Below, one piece after another: positions 21,781 to 34,202 of a stretch of 64,000 bases of DNA (its first letter is position 1; the number at the start of each line of letters is the position of its first letter). A model generated the notes under the pieces. The model made no database searches. It was not told the DNA's origin and was given only the letters and a program-made list of their open reading frames with translations. Origin of the DNA: Bufo bufo (taxonomy: Eukaryota; Chordata; Amphibia; Anura; Bufonidae); contig NC_053390.1 of NCBI RefSeq assembly GCF_905171765.1, forward strand, positions 144,168,968 to 144,232,967, written 5' to 3'. The translations under genes were made by a program, and so were the position numbers.

Positions 21781-22650
21781 CCTTTACACGGGCCAGTGTA
21801 TTGGCAGTGATCATTAACAAATACTTTATTCTCGAACATTGCCTGATCGTGGAGCAGAGATGATATCTGTATTTACATGCAGATATCATCTTCTCTTTAT
21901 AAGGAACAGCGATCGCAACTGCGATCGTTAATCCCCATGGAGCATCATTGTTTGCTAACAGCAGATTCTTCTTTACATGGGGTGATCTGCTGCCGGCAAT
22001 TTAATGTGCCATCACTTGATGAACAAGCCTTTGATAGAGTAGTCCTATCCTTATCTGAGGTGAGGGGGCCAAAGGACAGACGTGTGGATGCGGACAGCAC
22101 ACGGAGTGCTGTCCGCATCTTTTGCGGCCCCTTTGAAGTGAATGGGTCCGCATCTGACCCCCAAAAAATGCGGCTCGAATGTGGACTCAAACCACAGTAG
22201 TGTGCATAAGGCCTAAAGGTAGATTTACATGGCCCGATATACGGGCAGATTATCGTGCACAATTTGCCCGTCTAAATGTGCAGCCGATCAAAAACTGTTG
22301 TTCGTGCAGGCACATGAATTATTGTTTTGGTGCAGCAGATTGTGTGGTCTAAACTGTCTTCTTGACAGTCAGCTGCTCGTTCAGTGGAAGTGAAACTCTG
22401 CATTTACATGCAGTGATCACCTCCACATCCTCATACAGCTGCATTGTTTCTGGATTGTTTCTTAGATAACATAATCTGACTAGAAACGATAATTTAGGTG
22501 CCTGCACAAATGAAAGGATCATCCGATGAACAAGCGTTTCGCTCGGTCATCAGGTGGTCTGCTGCATCTTCAGGCGGGCGGATTGTTAGGAATGAGCGTT
22601 CGCGGGAATGATTGTCCGAGATAATCTGCTCATGTAAATAGATAACAATG
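21780..22650. mobile_element. Cluster of MITE remnants
   Basis: A segment from 21782 (cctttacacgggccagtg) contains a hairpin-MITE core at about 22080-22205 (gcggacagcacacggagtgc, with the caatggg-type tract replaced by gtgaatgggtccg). A further segment of the tttacatggcccgat type runs from about 22212 to 22640. The borders of the individual elements could not be fixed. Confidence 0.5.
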
Positions 22651-24220
22651 GATAACTATACAAATTTGGTGTGGAACTGCCATGACAACTCTTTGATCGG
22701 CAAGCTCAAAGGTGGGTTTAACTCTAATTGTATCTATAATACTGTCTCGTTTTTATTTCTGAGTACATAGTCCAAAATGTCTCGCCTCAGGTTATGTCCA
22801 ATGTTATAATGGAAGGCTTATCGTTCTCAATCCATTTAATAAGCAGATCACTGATTGTAGTGAGTACACCCCCCCTAAACCTCTCTTTACACAGGCAGAT
22901 TATCAGGCCGACAATTAGCCCATGTAAATGTAGTGCTGACAGATTAGTAGAACGCTGGTTCATTGGGTGATTCAATCATTTATGCAGCACACAATAAATC
23001 GTCGTTTGTCGAAAGAAAATCACTCTGTGTAAACAGGGATGTGCTCCTTCCTGAACATTGTCCGGTGATATCAGCCATCTAAATGGGCTGTAAGGGATCA
23101 CTTTACTTCCGGGGGTCGTCATCACAGGTTACTTCACTACGGATATAATGTCCAAACTCGTGCTTTATTTTACACACTCCAACCAATGCAGGTCATCATG
23201 AAGTCGCAGCTCTACCTCACTATGTGTTACATCAACACAAAATAAAAAACTCTAGGCTAGGCTCTAACTAATACATTAACTTGACTTCCTGACTTACCTA
23301 CAGAGCACCTTTCACACCCTGTCTCAGGTGCGGCTTTCCCAGCCCAAAGTCCATCAGCCTCCTGGCTGTACAGAGCACAGTTCACACACTGTCTCAAGTC
23401 CAATGTCTCTTGTGGGGGATTAAGGCTCTGTAGCCCGCCTGACTATGGCCCTGCGACCCTCCCAGGTGTCGCTTCGTCCCCCAACTCCAGGCTATCTCCC
23501 AGCCTCGTGGTCCCTCATCCTAGCCCGGCTGAGACCAGACTCGCAGAGCCATCCCAGGCATCTGCTTCCAAGTCTCCCCCTCCTGATACACTGAGGGTTG
23601 TTTATAAAACCTTTACTACCTCCAGCTGGTCTCGCCAGTGGTGGAATAAGGGTGTGGACCGTACTATCCACCCCTTCTATGCCTCTAACCTGTATGAGAC
23701 CTGTCACTGTCTCACAGGACCTAAAGGCCTCATTAACATGGAGGTATTTTCATCAGTTTTTTTCATCAGTATTTCTGAACCTGGAGTGCAAGACAAACAG
23801 AGAAAAACTACAATGGAAAGATTTGTACCTATCTGGTGTTTTGGACCCTCTCCTGGGTTTTGGCTCTAAATACTGACCTGTGAAAGTGGCCTTAGAGTGC
23901 TTTCACACATGTTTTTGCCGTTTTTTGTGTTTTGGTGTCATGAAGAAAACGCTAGTGGGCGAACATATTGGGGGAAGATATATTACATGCTAGACAAGTA
24001 TTTTTTAGATCTTTGTGCTGAGTTTTTGTCTGCACCTTGTTTTGGGGCAGTCTTAGACCGTTTTTGGTGCATGTTTTGGACAAAAACTAACCCACTCCAA
24101 GGTGGTATAAAAATAGTGTGCAATTATTACAGAGCCCTATTGCACATTATGTCACTAATAGGGTATTTTTTCTAAAAGAACATCACTGATTTAGACAGAT
24201 TTAACAATCCACATAATAAA
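22650..24220. other. Unassigned DNA with decayed repeats
   Basis: Positions 22880-23035 carry another tttacacaggcagatta piece. Positions 23100-23700 are CT-rich and resemble the 15.2-kb LTR-like stretch in style (tttattttacacactcc), without clear ends. No protein match was recognised. Confidence 0.35.
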
Positions 24221-24224
24221 TTTG

Positions 24225-24545
24225 GCACAGACATTTACAAACAGATATACGCCATGTTGCGACAGAATCTGTGACTACTTCCCTGCTCACTCCAGGTCTA
24301 AAAAAGGGGGCATGGCGGGGAAGGGGCCGGGCCGGCAGGCCTGTCTCATTCATCATTTTCTACGCCTGGTTTAGGTGTAGAAAATGGTCTGACTGTAAGA
24401 CAGCTCGGAAGCTGTCTTACATTTTAAATCTGCGGTGGATGCGCCGAAGTTATGTAGAGGCCAATGCCTCTACATAACTTTGGCGATCCAGCGCGGGGCT
24501 TATTGAGACCGGCACCTAAAACGCTGGTCTTACTAAATGTGCCCC
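24225..24545. mobile_element. Intact copy of the tttacgcc/gacgtagaaaatgg element
   Basis: Two internal hairpins are obvious: ttttctacgcctggtttaggtgtagaaaa and gaagttatgtagaggccaatgcctctacataactt. The right end is ggtcttactaaatgtgcccc. The same element at about 45780-46360 carries a MITE within it, which makes this copy the empty-site reference. Confidence 0.65.
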
Positions 24546-25725
24546 AATATTTTAGCATAAAGTAAACCCATGTTAATATATCTTCCCCACTGTGTGCAGC
24601 CAAAAAACACTTATTCTGGTCTTTGTTTTTTTTACAGGTAAAAAAAACAAACACCAGAGCAAAATTCATGTATGTAAGGACTCTAATAGTGTGATCATAC
24701 ATGAGTTACTTTGTTTTACCAATGTAACATTTGGTCCAGGAGAAGGTATCCACTCAATGTCACAAAAAGAGGTTGTTCAACGTGTTGGAAAATACTGATT
24801 TGATTAACAAGATTAGAACCCGTCTCTGTTCCAGCACAGCAAGAGTTTTGACTGTTGTCAGTCTGCCCAGCCATACTTTTAGCCAGCGAAGTTGACTAGT
24901 TAGCATGTTTGTAGGCCTGTAGTGGGTGTTTGAAAGCAGCTGGAAAAGAACAGCCCTGACTGTGATTTTATACTCTCAGCATCACAGAAACGGGTCAGAG
25001 AATTTCATTCCATTATCTAATGGTGAACATTGTGAGACTGTATGGCAGTGGGGCCCTAAATTGGTTGACTCCCAGAAACCCTGCAAGTACCAATAACTGT
25101 ATTTGTAAGCCAAGTGGAGAAACTGATATAAATGTTTTCTCATGTAGAATTATTAAGATCGACAATTTATGATTCTAACTGCATTGTAATGCAAACTGAT
25201 TTCTACCTAAAAGAGTGAGTACGGTCAACCAGTAAACCTGAAGTAAGCATAGTAATAGGAAGTACAAAAAAAAAAAAAAAAAATGAAAACCATGAATATC
25301 ACTCTGGCTTTTTTACTTGTAAAAAAACACCAGAATAAAAACAAGCAGTTTTTTGCCACCTGCATTTTGTGCAGAGATTTGTAGGTCTTTTTTTTATGGT
25401 GTCTTTTGCAGACAGTGGAGGGCATTTATCAAATCGGATATGTCAGTTTTGTGGCTTAAAAATGTTGCACGCCGTACCCCCAGTGCTCAGGCATACAAAG
25501 CAAAGACAGACTTGAAAATAACAAAGAAACAACTGCAAATATTCCACAGTGTGTCTCATCCCTAATGTTTTCCTCATGGCATTTTCCCCTATTGGGAAGG
25601 TACTGGCAAAAGGTGTGAATAAAATGTCAAGCTCCAGTATGCTGTTTTTTAAAAAAAAAAAAAGAAGCAAGAAAGATAAAAATGCAAAAAGAAAAAAACG
25701 CCAGTAACTATAAAAAGAAAATTGT
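24546..25725. other. AT-rich unassigned DNA
   Basis: It contains several A runs (25266-25283, 25649-25662) and short dispersed matches such as gtaaaaaaaacaaacaccag (24637) and gtaaaaaaacaccagaat (25319). The latter two may be remnants of one repeat. No gene recognised. Confidence 0.4.
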
Positions 25726-25727
25726 GG

Positions 25728-25873
25728 GGGAGATTTATCAAAAATGGTACAAAGGAAAACTGGCTTAGTTTTTCATAACAACCAATCAGAGTCCACCTTT
25801 GATTTTTCAGAGTTCCTTTGGAAAATGAAAGGATCAATCTGATTGGTTTGCACTACTTTTGATAAATCTCCCT
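25728..25873. mobile_element. 146-bp palindromic MITE, gggagatttatcaaaa type
   Basis: Ends are gggggagatttatcaaaa and ttttgataaatctccctc. Inside, the tracts aaccaatcagagtccacctttg and aaaggatcaatctgattggttt mirror each other. I recognise the gagatttatcaaa ends as a common frog repeat, but cannot name a family with confidence. Confidence 0.75.
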
Positions 25874-26006
25874 CTGTGTCCTGCGGTTCATATTTCTCCA
25901 CCTAATATGTGGAGCTGGTGTTTTATTCCCCCAAAAAATGCACAAGAAAATGCAGGTGTAAAAAAAAACTCAGTGCAGAAAAACTACACGTAAAAAAACA
26001 CTGTAA

Positions 26007-26316
26007 GGCTCCATTCACACATCCGCAATTCCATTCCGCATTTTGCGGAACGGAATTGCGGACCCATACATTTCTATGGGGCCGCACGACGTGCGGCCCC
26101 GATCCGGAATTGCGGACCCGCACTTCCGGGTCCGCAATTCCGATCCTGAAAAAAATAGAACATGTCCTATTCTTGTCCGCAATAGCGGACAAGAATAGGC
26201 ATATTCTCTTAGTGCCGGCAATGTGCGGTCCTCAAAATGCGGAACGCACATTGCCACTGTCTGTGTTTTGTGGATCCACGGATCCGCAAAACACACACGG
26301 GTGTGTGAATGGACCC
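26007..26316. mobile_element. 310-bp hairpin MITE
   Basis: Ends are GGCTCCATTCACACATCCGC and GTGTGTGAATGGACCC. TAA precedes and TTA follows, so one flank has changed. The interior is strongly palindromic: ttccgcattttgcggaa and ccgcacgacgtgcgg tracts. Confidence 0.75.
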
Positions 26317-27229
26317 TTATGAAGGCTTCTGACTGAATGTTGCATCTCATGTTGCATTGTCCCAGGTTTGACTGGTCCCATTGCTGTTATATAAGAAGCG
26401 CTCCCACAAAAATATTTATTCTCTGATCCGTTAGAAAGCTACATAATGTAAATTGTAGTGAAGGTAATCTCCTCATCGGTGGCTGTAGTTGTGAGTTATC
26501 CCCTCCCTTCTAGTCCTCAGCTGTGTCATGTGACCAACACTCTGACCCTCCAAATGACACTGCATCTCTACATCTTATGTGTGGACGGGAAGTCAATTTC
26601 GCTATACATTCCTATGAGAACACAATTGTTGCGATTGTGTAAGAAGTCTGTGTCATTAACCTCTTAATGCAAAATAATGTACATGTACTTCATTTGCATG
26701 TGGGATATAATTCAGCTCACACCCACTGGCAATGACCAGGATTGGAGATAACTCTGTTCCCGGTCATTTAGCCTTTCAGATGCTGCAGTCAATAGCAAGT
26801 GTGGCATCTGAGCAGACGATTGTCAGGAAATAAGTGTTCCTTCCCAGCAATCGCCTGTTCGTCGGTAAAGGAGACTGCTACATTTATATGCATCAATCTT
26901 CTCCACAGTACGTGGAGGAGCGATTATTAATGTCATTGCTCGTTCCCATACACAATCATTGTTTGCCAGCAGCAGAGGGCTGTTAATACAACACAATCTG
27001 CTGCCCACAAATGATTATTTAGGTGACCGCACCAACAATCTCGATGAACAAGTGTATCGATCGTTCATCGCGCAACTGGTGGCACCGGCAGATAATCGCT
27101 ACGAATGCTTGTTAGCATGATTTGCCCGATGCTTGGGGAGTATAAAGTGGCCTTTAGACATAGAGAGGCTATTGTAAATGGGACCTTGTAAATGGCTCCC
27201 AGGCTGGCCATAGTAAGCTGTGGCAGGGC
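26317..27229. other. Unassigned DNA with one MITE remnant
   Basis: Positions 26830-27165 are a copy of the element also seen at 47.93-48.24 kb (cccagcaatcgcctg, ggagaccgctgcattta-like, cccatacacaatcattg). The remainder is not recognised. Confidence 0.45.
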
Positions 27230-27233
27230 TTAA

Positions 27234-27602
27234 AGGGGTTGTCCGCTTTTATGATATTGATGAACTATCCTCAGGGTAGGTCATTGATCGCAGATCAGCT
27301 GGGTCCGACACCCTGCACCCTCACCGATCAGCTGTTTGATGGAAAAGCAGCTCTGCCTTCTCTTCATTGTATTCCTGATCGCCGTTGCAACCACAGCAGG
27401 TGTAATTGCAACTAAGCTGTCCAATTCACTTCAATGGAACGGCTCCTTCCAGTCGCAATGGCAAGCAGGTAAACAATGAAAAGCGTGGCCATCTCTTCAA
27501 TCAGCTGATCGGTGGAGATGCCGGGAGTTGGCCCCTGCCAATCTGATATCGATGACCTATCCTGAGGATAGGTCATCAATATGAAAAAAAAGTAGACAAC
27601 CC
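27234..27602. mobile_element. 369-bp TTAA-group MITE
   Basis: TTAA precedes it (27230-27233) and the degraded TTAC follows. Ends are aggggttgtccgcttttatg and aaaagtagacaacccct. Inner arms share cctatcctgaggataggtca-type and gatcagctg tracts. Confidence 0.72.
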
Positions 27603-27671
27603 CTTTACTAGAAAGCCAGCAGAATTCCTAGTAAACTATAACATTCCATGATACAAAGTGATACATGTTAA

Positions 27672-27976
27672 GGACTCATGCACACGACCGTTTTTCGAGT
27701 CCGCATCCGAGCCGCAGTTTTTGCGGCTCGGGTGCAGACCCAGTCCCTTCAATGGGGCCGCAAAAGATGCGGACAGCACTCCGTGTGCTGTCCGCATCCT
27801 TTGCTCCGTTCCGGGCCCGGCAAAAAAAAATATAGCATGTCCTATTCTTGTCCGTTTTGCGGACAAGAATAGGCATTTCTACAATGGCCGCCCGTTCCGC
27901 AAATTGCGGAAGGCACACGGGCGGCTTCCGTTTTTTGCGGACCGAAAAAAAACGGAACGGTCGTGTGCATGAGGCC
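27672..27976. mobile_element. 305-bp hairpin MITE, catgcacacgacc subfamily
   Basis: TAA flanks both ends (27669-27671 and 27977-27979). Ends are GGACTCATGCACACGACCG and CGGTCGTGTGCATGAGGCC. The core shares the atgtcctattcttgtccg tract with the gggtccattcac group but the ends differ, so this is a separate subfamily. Confidence 0.82.
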
Positions 27977-27979
27977 TAA

Positions 27980-29031
27980 AAATGTTAAAAACACACATGA
28001 ATTACATTTTCAATCACCTTTCTCAATTTTACATAAAATAAACTATAAAAAAATAAATATAATCTGGCTCCATCCTCTGTGTGATACCGGAATTAGCAGC
28101 TGCTGAGAACCCCCGGACTCCACCGAACTGATAATCCTAAGAATAGGTCATCAGTATCTTGAACCCGGGCAACCCCTCTAACACTGTTATTCCCCTTCAT
28201 CTAGTAAAACGGTGAGTGCGCTGCACCTGGCTGCAATGTTTTGCTTGCCACTCTTGTTAAAAAAGAAACTGGCAGTGTAGAAAGAAGCATCTATGCTAGT
28301 GAAGGTTCACTTCTGCAGCAACTGTGTATACAGCCTGTGGTATAAACCTTCCCAGAAGATTCTATATACAGAGCTTCTGCTGGCCAGGAATGTGTGCAGT
28401 GGCTGAGAAATCACTGTGCTGGCATTGTGCACTGCTCAGTTCTCAATGTAGACCTCTCTGTTTCTTTGGAATGTAAATCACCATATGGGAAGTCCTACTG
28501 CTTGCATATGCTTCCTCTCACTTAACTCTTTTAGTACCACCAAGACTCAAAAATCCTTAAAACACTGTTACCAAAAAAAATTACATCTTTTTTTAAATAT
28601 TCTCATATAACAGCAATACTATACTGTTTCTTTTTGGATAGAATCTGTAGTATCTTCCACCACCATGATTCCAACCAAAATATTACTTAAAGCCACATTT
28701 CTAATGGACAATTATTGTCACCATGCATTTGTTACCCAATGATCCTTTTGATAGTTACTAACCACGAATGAAGGAAAAGATCAAGGTTTGGTTTATACAT
28801 TTAGGTTTCTTGGTGCAGTATTTGAAGGCAAAGGGCTCATAAACAGAGGACACATATAAAGGAAAGGCTTATCCTCATTTTGAATCCACTCCTGGATTTG
28901 TCCTCAAAAATGGAAAACTGCAAAAAAAAAATACATGGTGAATGATTGAAGGGGAGCTTATGTCCGGGTTCAGCTCTGTACCCGGACAACCCCTTTAATA
29001 GATTGCACAAATAGGCAAATGTAAAAAAGTG
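27980..29031. other. Unassigned DNA
   Basis: A solo TTAA-group end lies near 28960-29000 (cccggacaacccctttaata). Otherwise no gene, RNA or transposon was recognised. Confidence 0.4.
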
Positions 29032-29099
29032 GTCATTAATAGGGTTGAGCGAATCCGAACTGTAAACTTTAGGATTTTTGGACCCCGGACCCGAACATT

Positions 29100-29320
29100 T
29101 CCGTAAAAGTTCAGGTTCTGTGTTCGGCGCTTTCTTGCCGCTTTTTGAAAGGCTGCACAGCAGCCAATCAACAAGCGTCATACTACTTGCCCCAAGAGGC
29201 CATCACAGCGATGCCTACTAATGGCATGGCTGTGATTGGCCAGAGCAGCATGTGACCCAGCCTCTATATAAGCTTGAGTCACGTAGCGCTGCACGTCACT
29301 CTGCTGTTACAAGTGTAAGG
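29100..29320 (+). promoter_or_regulatory. Promoter of the hAT transposase gene
   Basis: A CCAAT box in inverted form (attgg, 29235-29239) precedes a TATA box (TATATAAG, 29265-29272), so transcription would start near 29295-29300. It faces the transposase frame on the plus strand, about 2.4 kb away. The repeat array between them is probably removed as an intron: a plausible acceptor (catttag, ending at 31690) lies just before the coding region. The donor was not identified. Confidence 0.5.
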
Positions 29321-30059
29321 AGAGGATGCTGCTGGACTTGTGATTTCAGGGAGAGATTAGGAGAGAATCTAACTCGGCGATCTACTTAGAAATAGTTGTG
29401 TGGGTGCAGGACACAATCGTTTTACCCTGCCCTGAGGCCATTGACCAAAAAAAAATTACTTTTGTAATTCTGTTAGTTAGGTGGGTGGCGGCGGTGGCGG
29501 CCATTTTATGCATGCTCAGTGCACCAGCACTGCATCTGAGCATTTGGGACATTGCAAATCACTATTTTTTTTGGGCAAACTACAACATCTGGATTAGTCA
29601 GTGTGCAATTTAAGGTAGAAATACACCCATCATTTTTTGGGGTTTGAAAAACACACAATTTTTTTCAAAAAACAGTATTTTCCAGATCTGCAAGTGTTAA
29701 ATTCAAGTTTAATATATACAGCTTTCATATTTCTGTTACCAAAAAAACATAATTTTGGCAATCTACAATATCTTGATTAGTCGGTGTGCAATTTAAGCTA
29801 GAAATACACCCATCATTTTCTGGGGTTTGAAAAACACACTTTTTTGACAAAAAACACTATTTTCAGGCCTTGCAGCATCAGCACGTGTGAAATTACAGGC
29901 TTACATACTGCTGTCAAATTCAGTTGTTAAACAAACACTCGTTGGGCACAAAAAATTTAGTTGGCAGCCTTTGATGCAGATGTCATTGTGCGATACACCC
30001 TTAATACATTTGGGTTACATTCAGAGATTTTAAATACCGCCATTTGGTGCACCAATATT

Positions 30060-31660
30060 GAATTTAGGCCTACACTGGTTCAGGCCCTGTGAGATACACC
30101 CTCTACATACAGGGGTTTAAATCAGGGATTTGAAATACAGCCATTTTAAATACAGCCATTTTGGGCGAAGAAATATTGAATTCAGGCCTACACTGGCTCA
30201 GACCGTGTGAGATACTCCCTGTACATACAGGGGTTTGATTCAGGGATTTGAAATATAGCCATTTAAAATACAGCCATTTTTTGCAAAGATATATTTACTT
30301 CAGGCCTACACTGGTTCAGACCGTGTGAGATACTCCCTCTACATACAGGGGTTTAATTCAGGGATTTGAAATACAGCCATTTCGTGCAAAGATATATTTA
30401 CTTCAGGCCTACACTGGTTCAGGCCCTGTGAGATACTCCCTCTACATACAGGGGTTTGATTCAGGGATTTCAAATACAGCCATTTTAATTACAGCCATTT
30501 TGGGCAAAGAAATATTGAATTCAGGCCTACACTGGTTCAGACCTTGTGAGATGCTCCCTCTACATACAGGGGTTTGATTAAGGGATTTGAAATACAGCCA
30601 TTTTAAATACAGCCAATTTGTGCAAAGAAATATTTACTTCAGGCCTACACTGGTTCAGGCCCTGTGAGATACTCCCTCTACATACAGGGGTTTGATTCCA
30701 AATACAGCCATTTTGTGTAAAGATATGTTTACTTCAGGCCTACACTGGTTCAGACCGTGTGAGATACCCCCTCTACATACAGGGGTTTGAATCAGGCATT
30801 TGAAATACAGCCATTTGGTGCAAAGATATATTTACTTCAGGCCTACACTGGTTCAGGCCCTGTGAGATACTCCCTCTACATACAGGGATTTGAAATATAG
30901 CCATTTGAAATGCAGCCATTTTGTGCAAATATATATTTACTTCAGGCTTACAGTGGTTCAAGACCGTGTGAGATACCCCCTCTACATACAGGGGTTTGAT
31001 TAAGGGATTTGAAATACAGCCAATTTGTGAAAATAAAGATTTACTTCAGGCCTACACTGGTTCAGGCCCTGTGAGATACTCCCTCTACATACAGGGGTTT
31101 GAATCAGGGATTTGAAATATAGCCATTTGAAATACAGCCCTTTTGTGCAAAGATATATTTACTTAAGGCCTACACTGGTTCAGACCATGTGAGATACTCC
31201 CTCTACATACAGGGGTTAGATTCAGGGATTTGAAATACAGGCATTTGAAATACAGCCATTTTGTGCAAAGATATATTTACTTCAGGCCTACACTGGTTCA
31301 GACTGTGTGAGATACCCCCTCTACATACAGGGGTTTTAATCAGGGATTTGAAATACAGCCATTTTGTACAAAGATATATTTACTTCAGGCCTACACTGGT
31401 TCAGGCCCTATGAGATACTTCCTCTACATACAGGGGTTTGATTCAGGGATTTGAAATACAGCCATTTTGTGCAAAGATATGTTTACTTTAGGCCTACACT
31501 GGTTCAGACCGTGTAAGATACCCCCTCTACATACATGGGTTTGAATCGGGCATTTGAAATACAGTCATTTGAAATACAGCCATTTTGGGCAAAGATATAT
31601 TTACTTCAGGCCTACACTGGTTCAGACCGTGTGAGATACACCCTTTACATACTGTCGTTC
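30060..31660 (+). repeat. About 105-bp tandem repeats, 5' part of the hAT element
   Basis: About fifteen copies of a unit built around ttcaggcctacactggttca, gtgagatactccctctacat and acaggggtttgattcaggga, followed by aatacagccattt. Copy length varies from about 94 to 123 bp because some have one and some two aatacagccatttt boxes. A shorter AT-rich repeat (29600-30000) precedes it. No open frame crosses the array. Confidence 0.9.
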
Positions 31661-31690
31661 TATTCTACTATTAATTTAACACCCATTTAG

Positions 31691-34026
31691 GGCAAGATCC
31701 TAAGTTTGAAAAATAGGAGGAGAGCGTCAAATAAGGGACGTGGCCCAGGTCGTGGTGCTGCTGGTGGAGCTCCTGTTGCAGGATGAGGACGTGGTCGATC
31801 TGTGCCAGCTACACGCACAAGTGAAACCCCTTCCTCAGGTGCGAGTAGGCGACAAAACCTGCAGCGGTATTTGATCGGGCCTAATGCTGACAGTGGATCC
31901 AGTACCTTCACATTGTCTCCCACCCAGTCTCCTGTTCAAAGACCACAGTTGGCACCTGCAGCCGATGTCCCTCAGTCTTTCACCTCACCCTCTTGCAAAT
32001 CAGCCAAGCAGTCTGAGCCCCAAGTCATGCAGCAGTCTCTTCTGCTTTTTGATGACTCTGTTAACAGGGTTTCCCAGGGCCATCCACCTAGCCCTGCCCC
32101 AGAAGTGGAAGAGATTGAGTGCACCGATGCCCAACCACTTATTTTTCAAGATGAGTACATGGGAGGACCATCGCAGCACGTCTCGGATGATGACGAAACA
32201 CAGGTGCCAACTGCTGGGGCTTTCGAAAGTGTGCAGACCGACAAGGAAGGCAGGGGTGAAGATGTGGAGGACGATGAGGTCCTTGACCCCACATGTAATC
32301 AAGGTCATGCGAGTGACCTATGTAGTTCGGAGGAAGAGGGGGTGGTCGCACAGAGCCACCAGCACAGCAGATGAGGGAGCAGGGTGCAAAAGCGGAGCGG
32401 CCGTCCTTTAGACAGTACGCCTCCTACTGCCCACCGCAGCAAGGGACCGAGCACACCAAAGCCAGCTCATAGGAGTTCCCTGGCATGGCAGTTCTTCAGA
32501 CAATGTGCTGACGACAAGACACGAGTGGTTTGCACGCTGTGCAATCAGAGCCTGAAGCGAGGCATAAACGTTCTCAACCTGAGCACAACCTGCATGACCA
32601 GGCATTTAAGTGCAAAGCACGAGCTGCAGTGGAGTAGACACCTCAAAAACCAAGAAAGGTCTCTGGCTCCTCCTGCTTCCTCTTCTGCTGCAGTCGCGGC
32701 CTCTTCATCCACCTCTGGAGTGACAGTGCCACCTGACACCCCACAAACAGAGGATCTGCCAGCAACACCAAGCATCTGCACAATGTCCCACGGAAGCGTT
32801 CAGCTCTCCATATCTCAAATGCTGAAGAGGAAGTACCCCCCTACCCACCCGCAATCCCTAGCCCTGAATGCCAGCATTTCTAAATTACTTGCCTCTGAAA
32901 TGCTGTCAATCCATCTGGTGGAGACGGATAGTTTTAAAGGCCTTATGGAGGTGGCTGTCCCACAGTACGTCGTGCCTAGCCGCCACTACTTTTCAAGGCG
33001 ACCCATCCCTTCCCTTCACAACCCAGTAGGAGACAAAATCAAGTGTGCAGTGCGCAACGCCATCTGTGGCAAGGTGCACCTGACTACGGATACGTGGTCC
33101 AGTAAGCACGGTCAGGGCCGTTATATCTCCATAACAGCACACTGGGTAAATGCAGTAGCGGCTGGGCCTGAGGCGGATAGCAGTTTGGCGCATGTCCTTC
33201 CACCACCTAGGATTGCATGGCGCTTCAGTTTGCCTCCTGTTGCTTCCTCCTCATCCTCTACCAGCTCCTCATCCTATCAGCGTAACACCTTCACCGCCAA
33301 CTTCAGCACAGCCAGGGGTAAACGACAGCAGGCAGTTTTAAAACGTATCTGTTTGGGGGACAAACCCCACACCGCGCAGGAGCTGTGGACGGGCCTTGAA
33401 CAACAGACCGATGAGTGGTTTGTGCCATTCAGCCTCAAGCCCGGCCTGGTGGTGTGCGATAATGGGCGAAATCTCGTAGCAGCTCTGGGACTAGGCGGTT
33501 TGACGCACATCCCTTGCCTGGCGCATGTGCTGAATTTGGTGGTGCAGAGATTCCTTAAAAATTACCCCAACATGTCAGAGCTGCTGCATAAAGTGCTGGC
33601 CGTCTGTGCGCACTTTCGGCGTTCTCACCCTGCTGCTGCTCGCCTGTCAGCGCTGCAGCGTAACTTCGGCCTTCCCGCTCACCGCCTCATATGCGACGTG
33701 CCAACAAGGTGGAACTTCACCTTGCACATGCTGGCCAGACTGTGCGAGCAGCAGCAGGCAATAGTGGACTTTCAGCTGCAGCACGCACGGGTGAGTCGCT
33801 TGGCGGAACAGCACCACTTCACCACCAATGACTGGGCCTCTATGTGAGACCTGTGTTCCTTGTTGCGTTACTATCCCACTTCTATGCCTCCTTGAAAAAA
33901 CGCTCCTGGCGATGATGGAAGAGGATGTGGCACAGGAGGAGGAAGAGGGATCATTTCGTAGGGTTTCCGGCCAGTCATTCACAAGTGGCTCCGAGGGTGG
34001 GTGTCTGCACCCACAAACCCAATGTA
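31691..34026 (+). pseudogene. hAT transposase, N-terminal and catalytic part
   Basis: The enzyme excises and reinserts the element. One frame runs from about 31691 to 33844 with three stops, all TGA: 31784-31786, 32372-32374 and 33845-33847. Before them come an RG-rich N-terminus and an acidic serine-rich region. A BED zinc finger follows: Cys-x2-Cys near 32531-32542 and HLSAKH near 32603-32620. Catalytic-core boxes are TTDTWSS (first Asp, 33089-33091), VVCDNGRNL (second Asp, about 33458-33460) and CLAHVLNL. A frame shift occurs between 33847 and 33890. Frame 3 then continues in an acidic stretch up to the Tc1 insertion at 34026. The TGA stops fit CGA-to-TGA decay at methylated CpG. Confidence 0.88.
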
Positions 34027-34202
34027 CAGTCATGGCCAAAAGTTTTGAGAATGACACAAATATTAGTTTTTACAAAGTTTGCTGCTAAACTGCTTTTAGA
34101 TCTTTGTTTCAGTTGTTTCTGTGATGTAGTGAAATATAATTACATGCACTTCATACGTTTCAAAGGCTTTTATCGACAATTACATGACACTTATGCAAAG
34201 AG

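Noticed and set aside
29398..29613. A 71-residue frame near the hAT promoter as a separate gene
   Set aside because: Its sequence is untypical, it overlaps the presumed 5' untranslated part of the transposase gene and is not repeated elsewhere. A role as a first coding exon cannot be excluded but is unsupported.
32000..32308. Minus-strand frames opposite the hAT transposase
   Set aside because: They are shadows of the well-supported plus-strand transposase.
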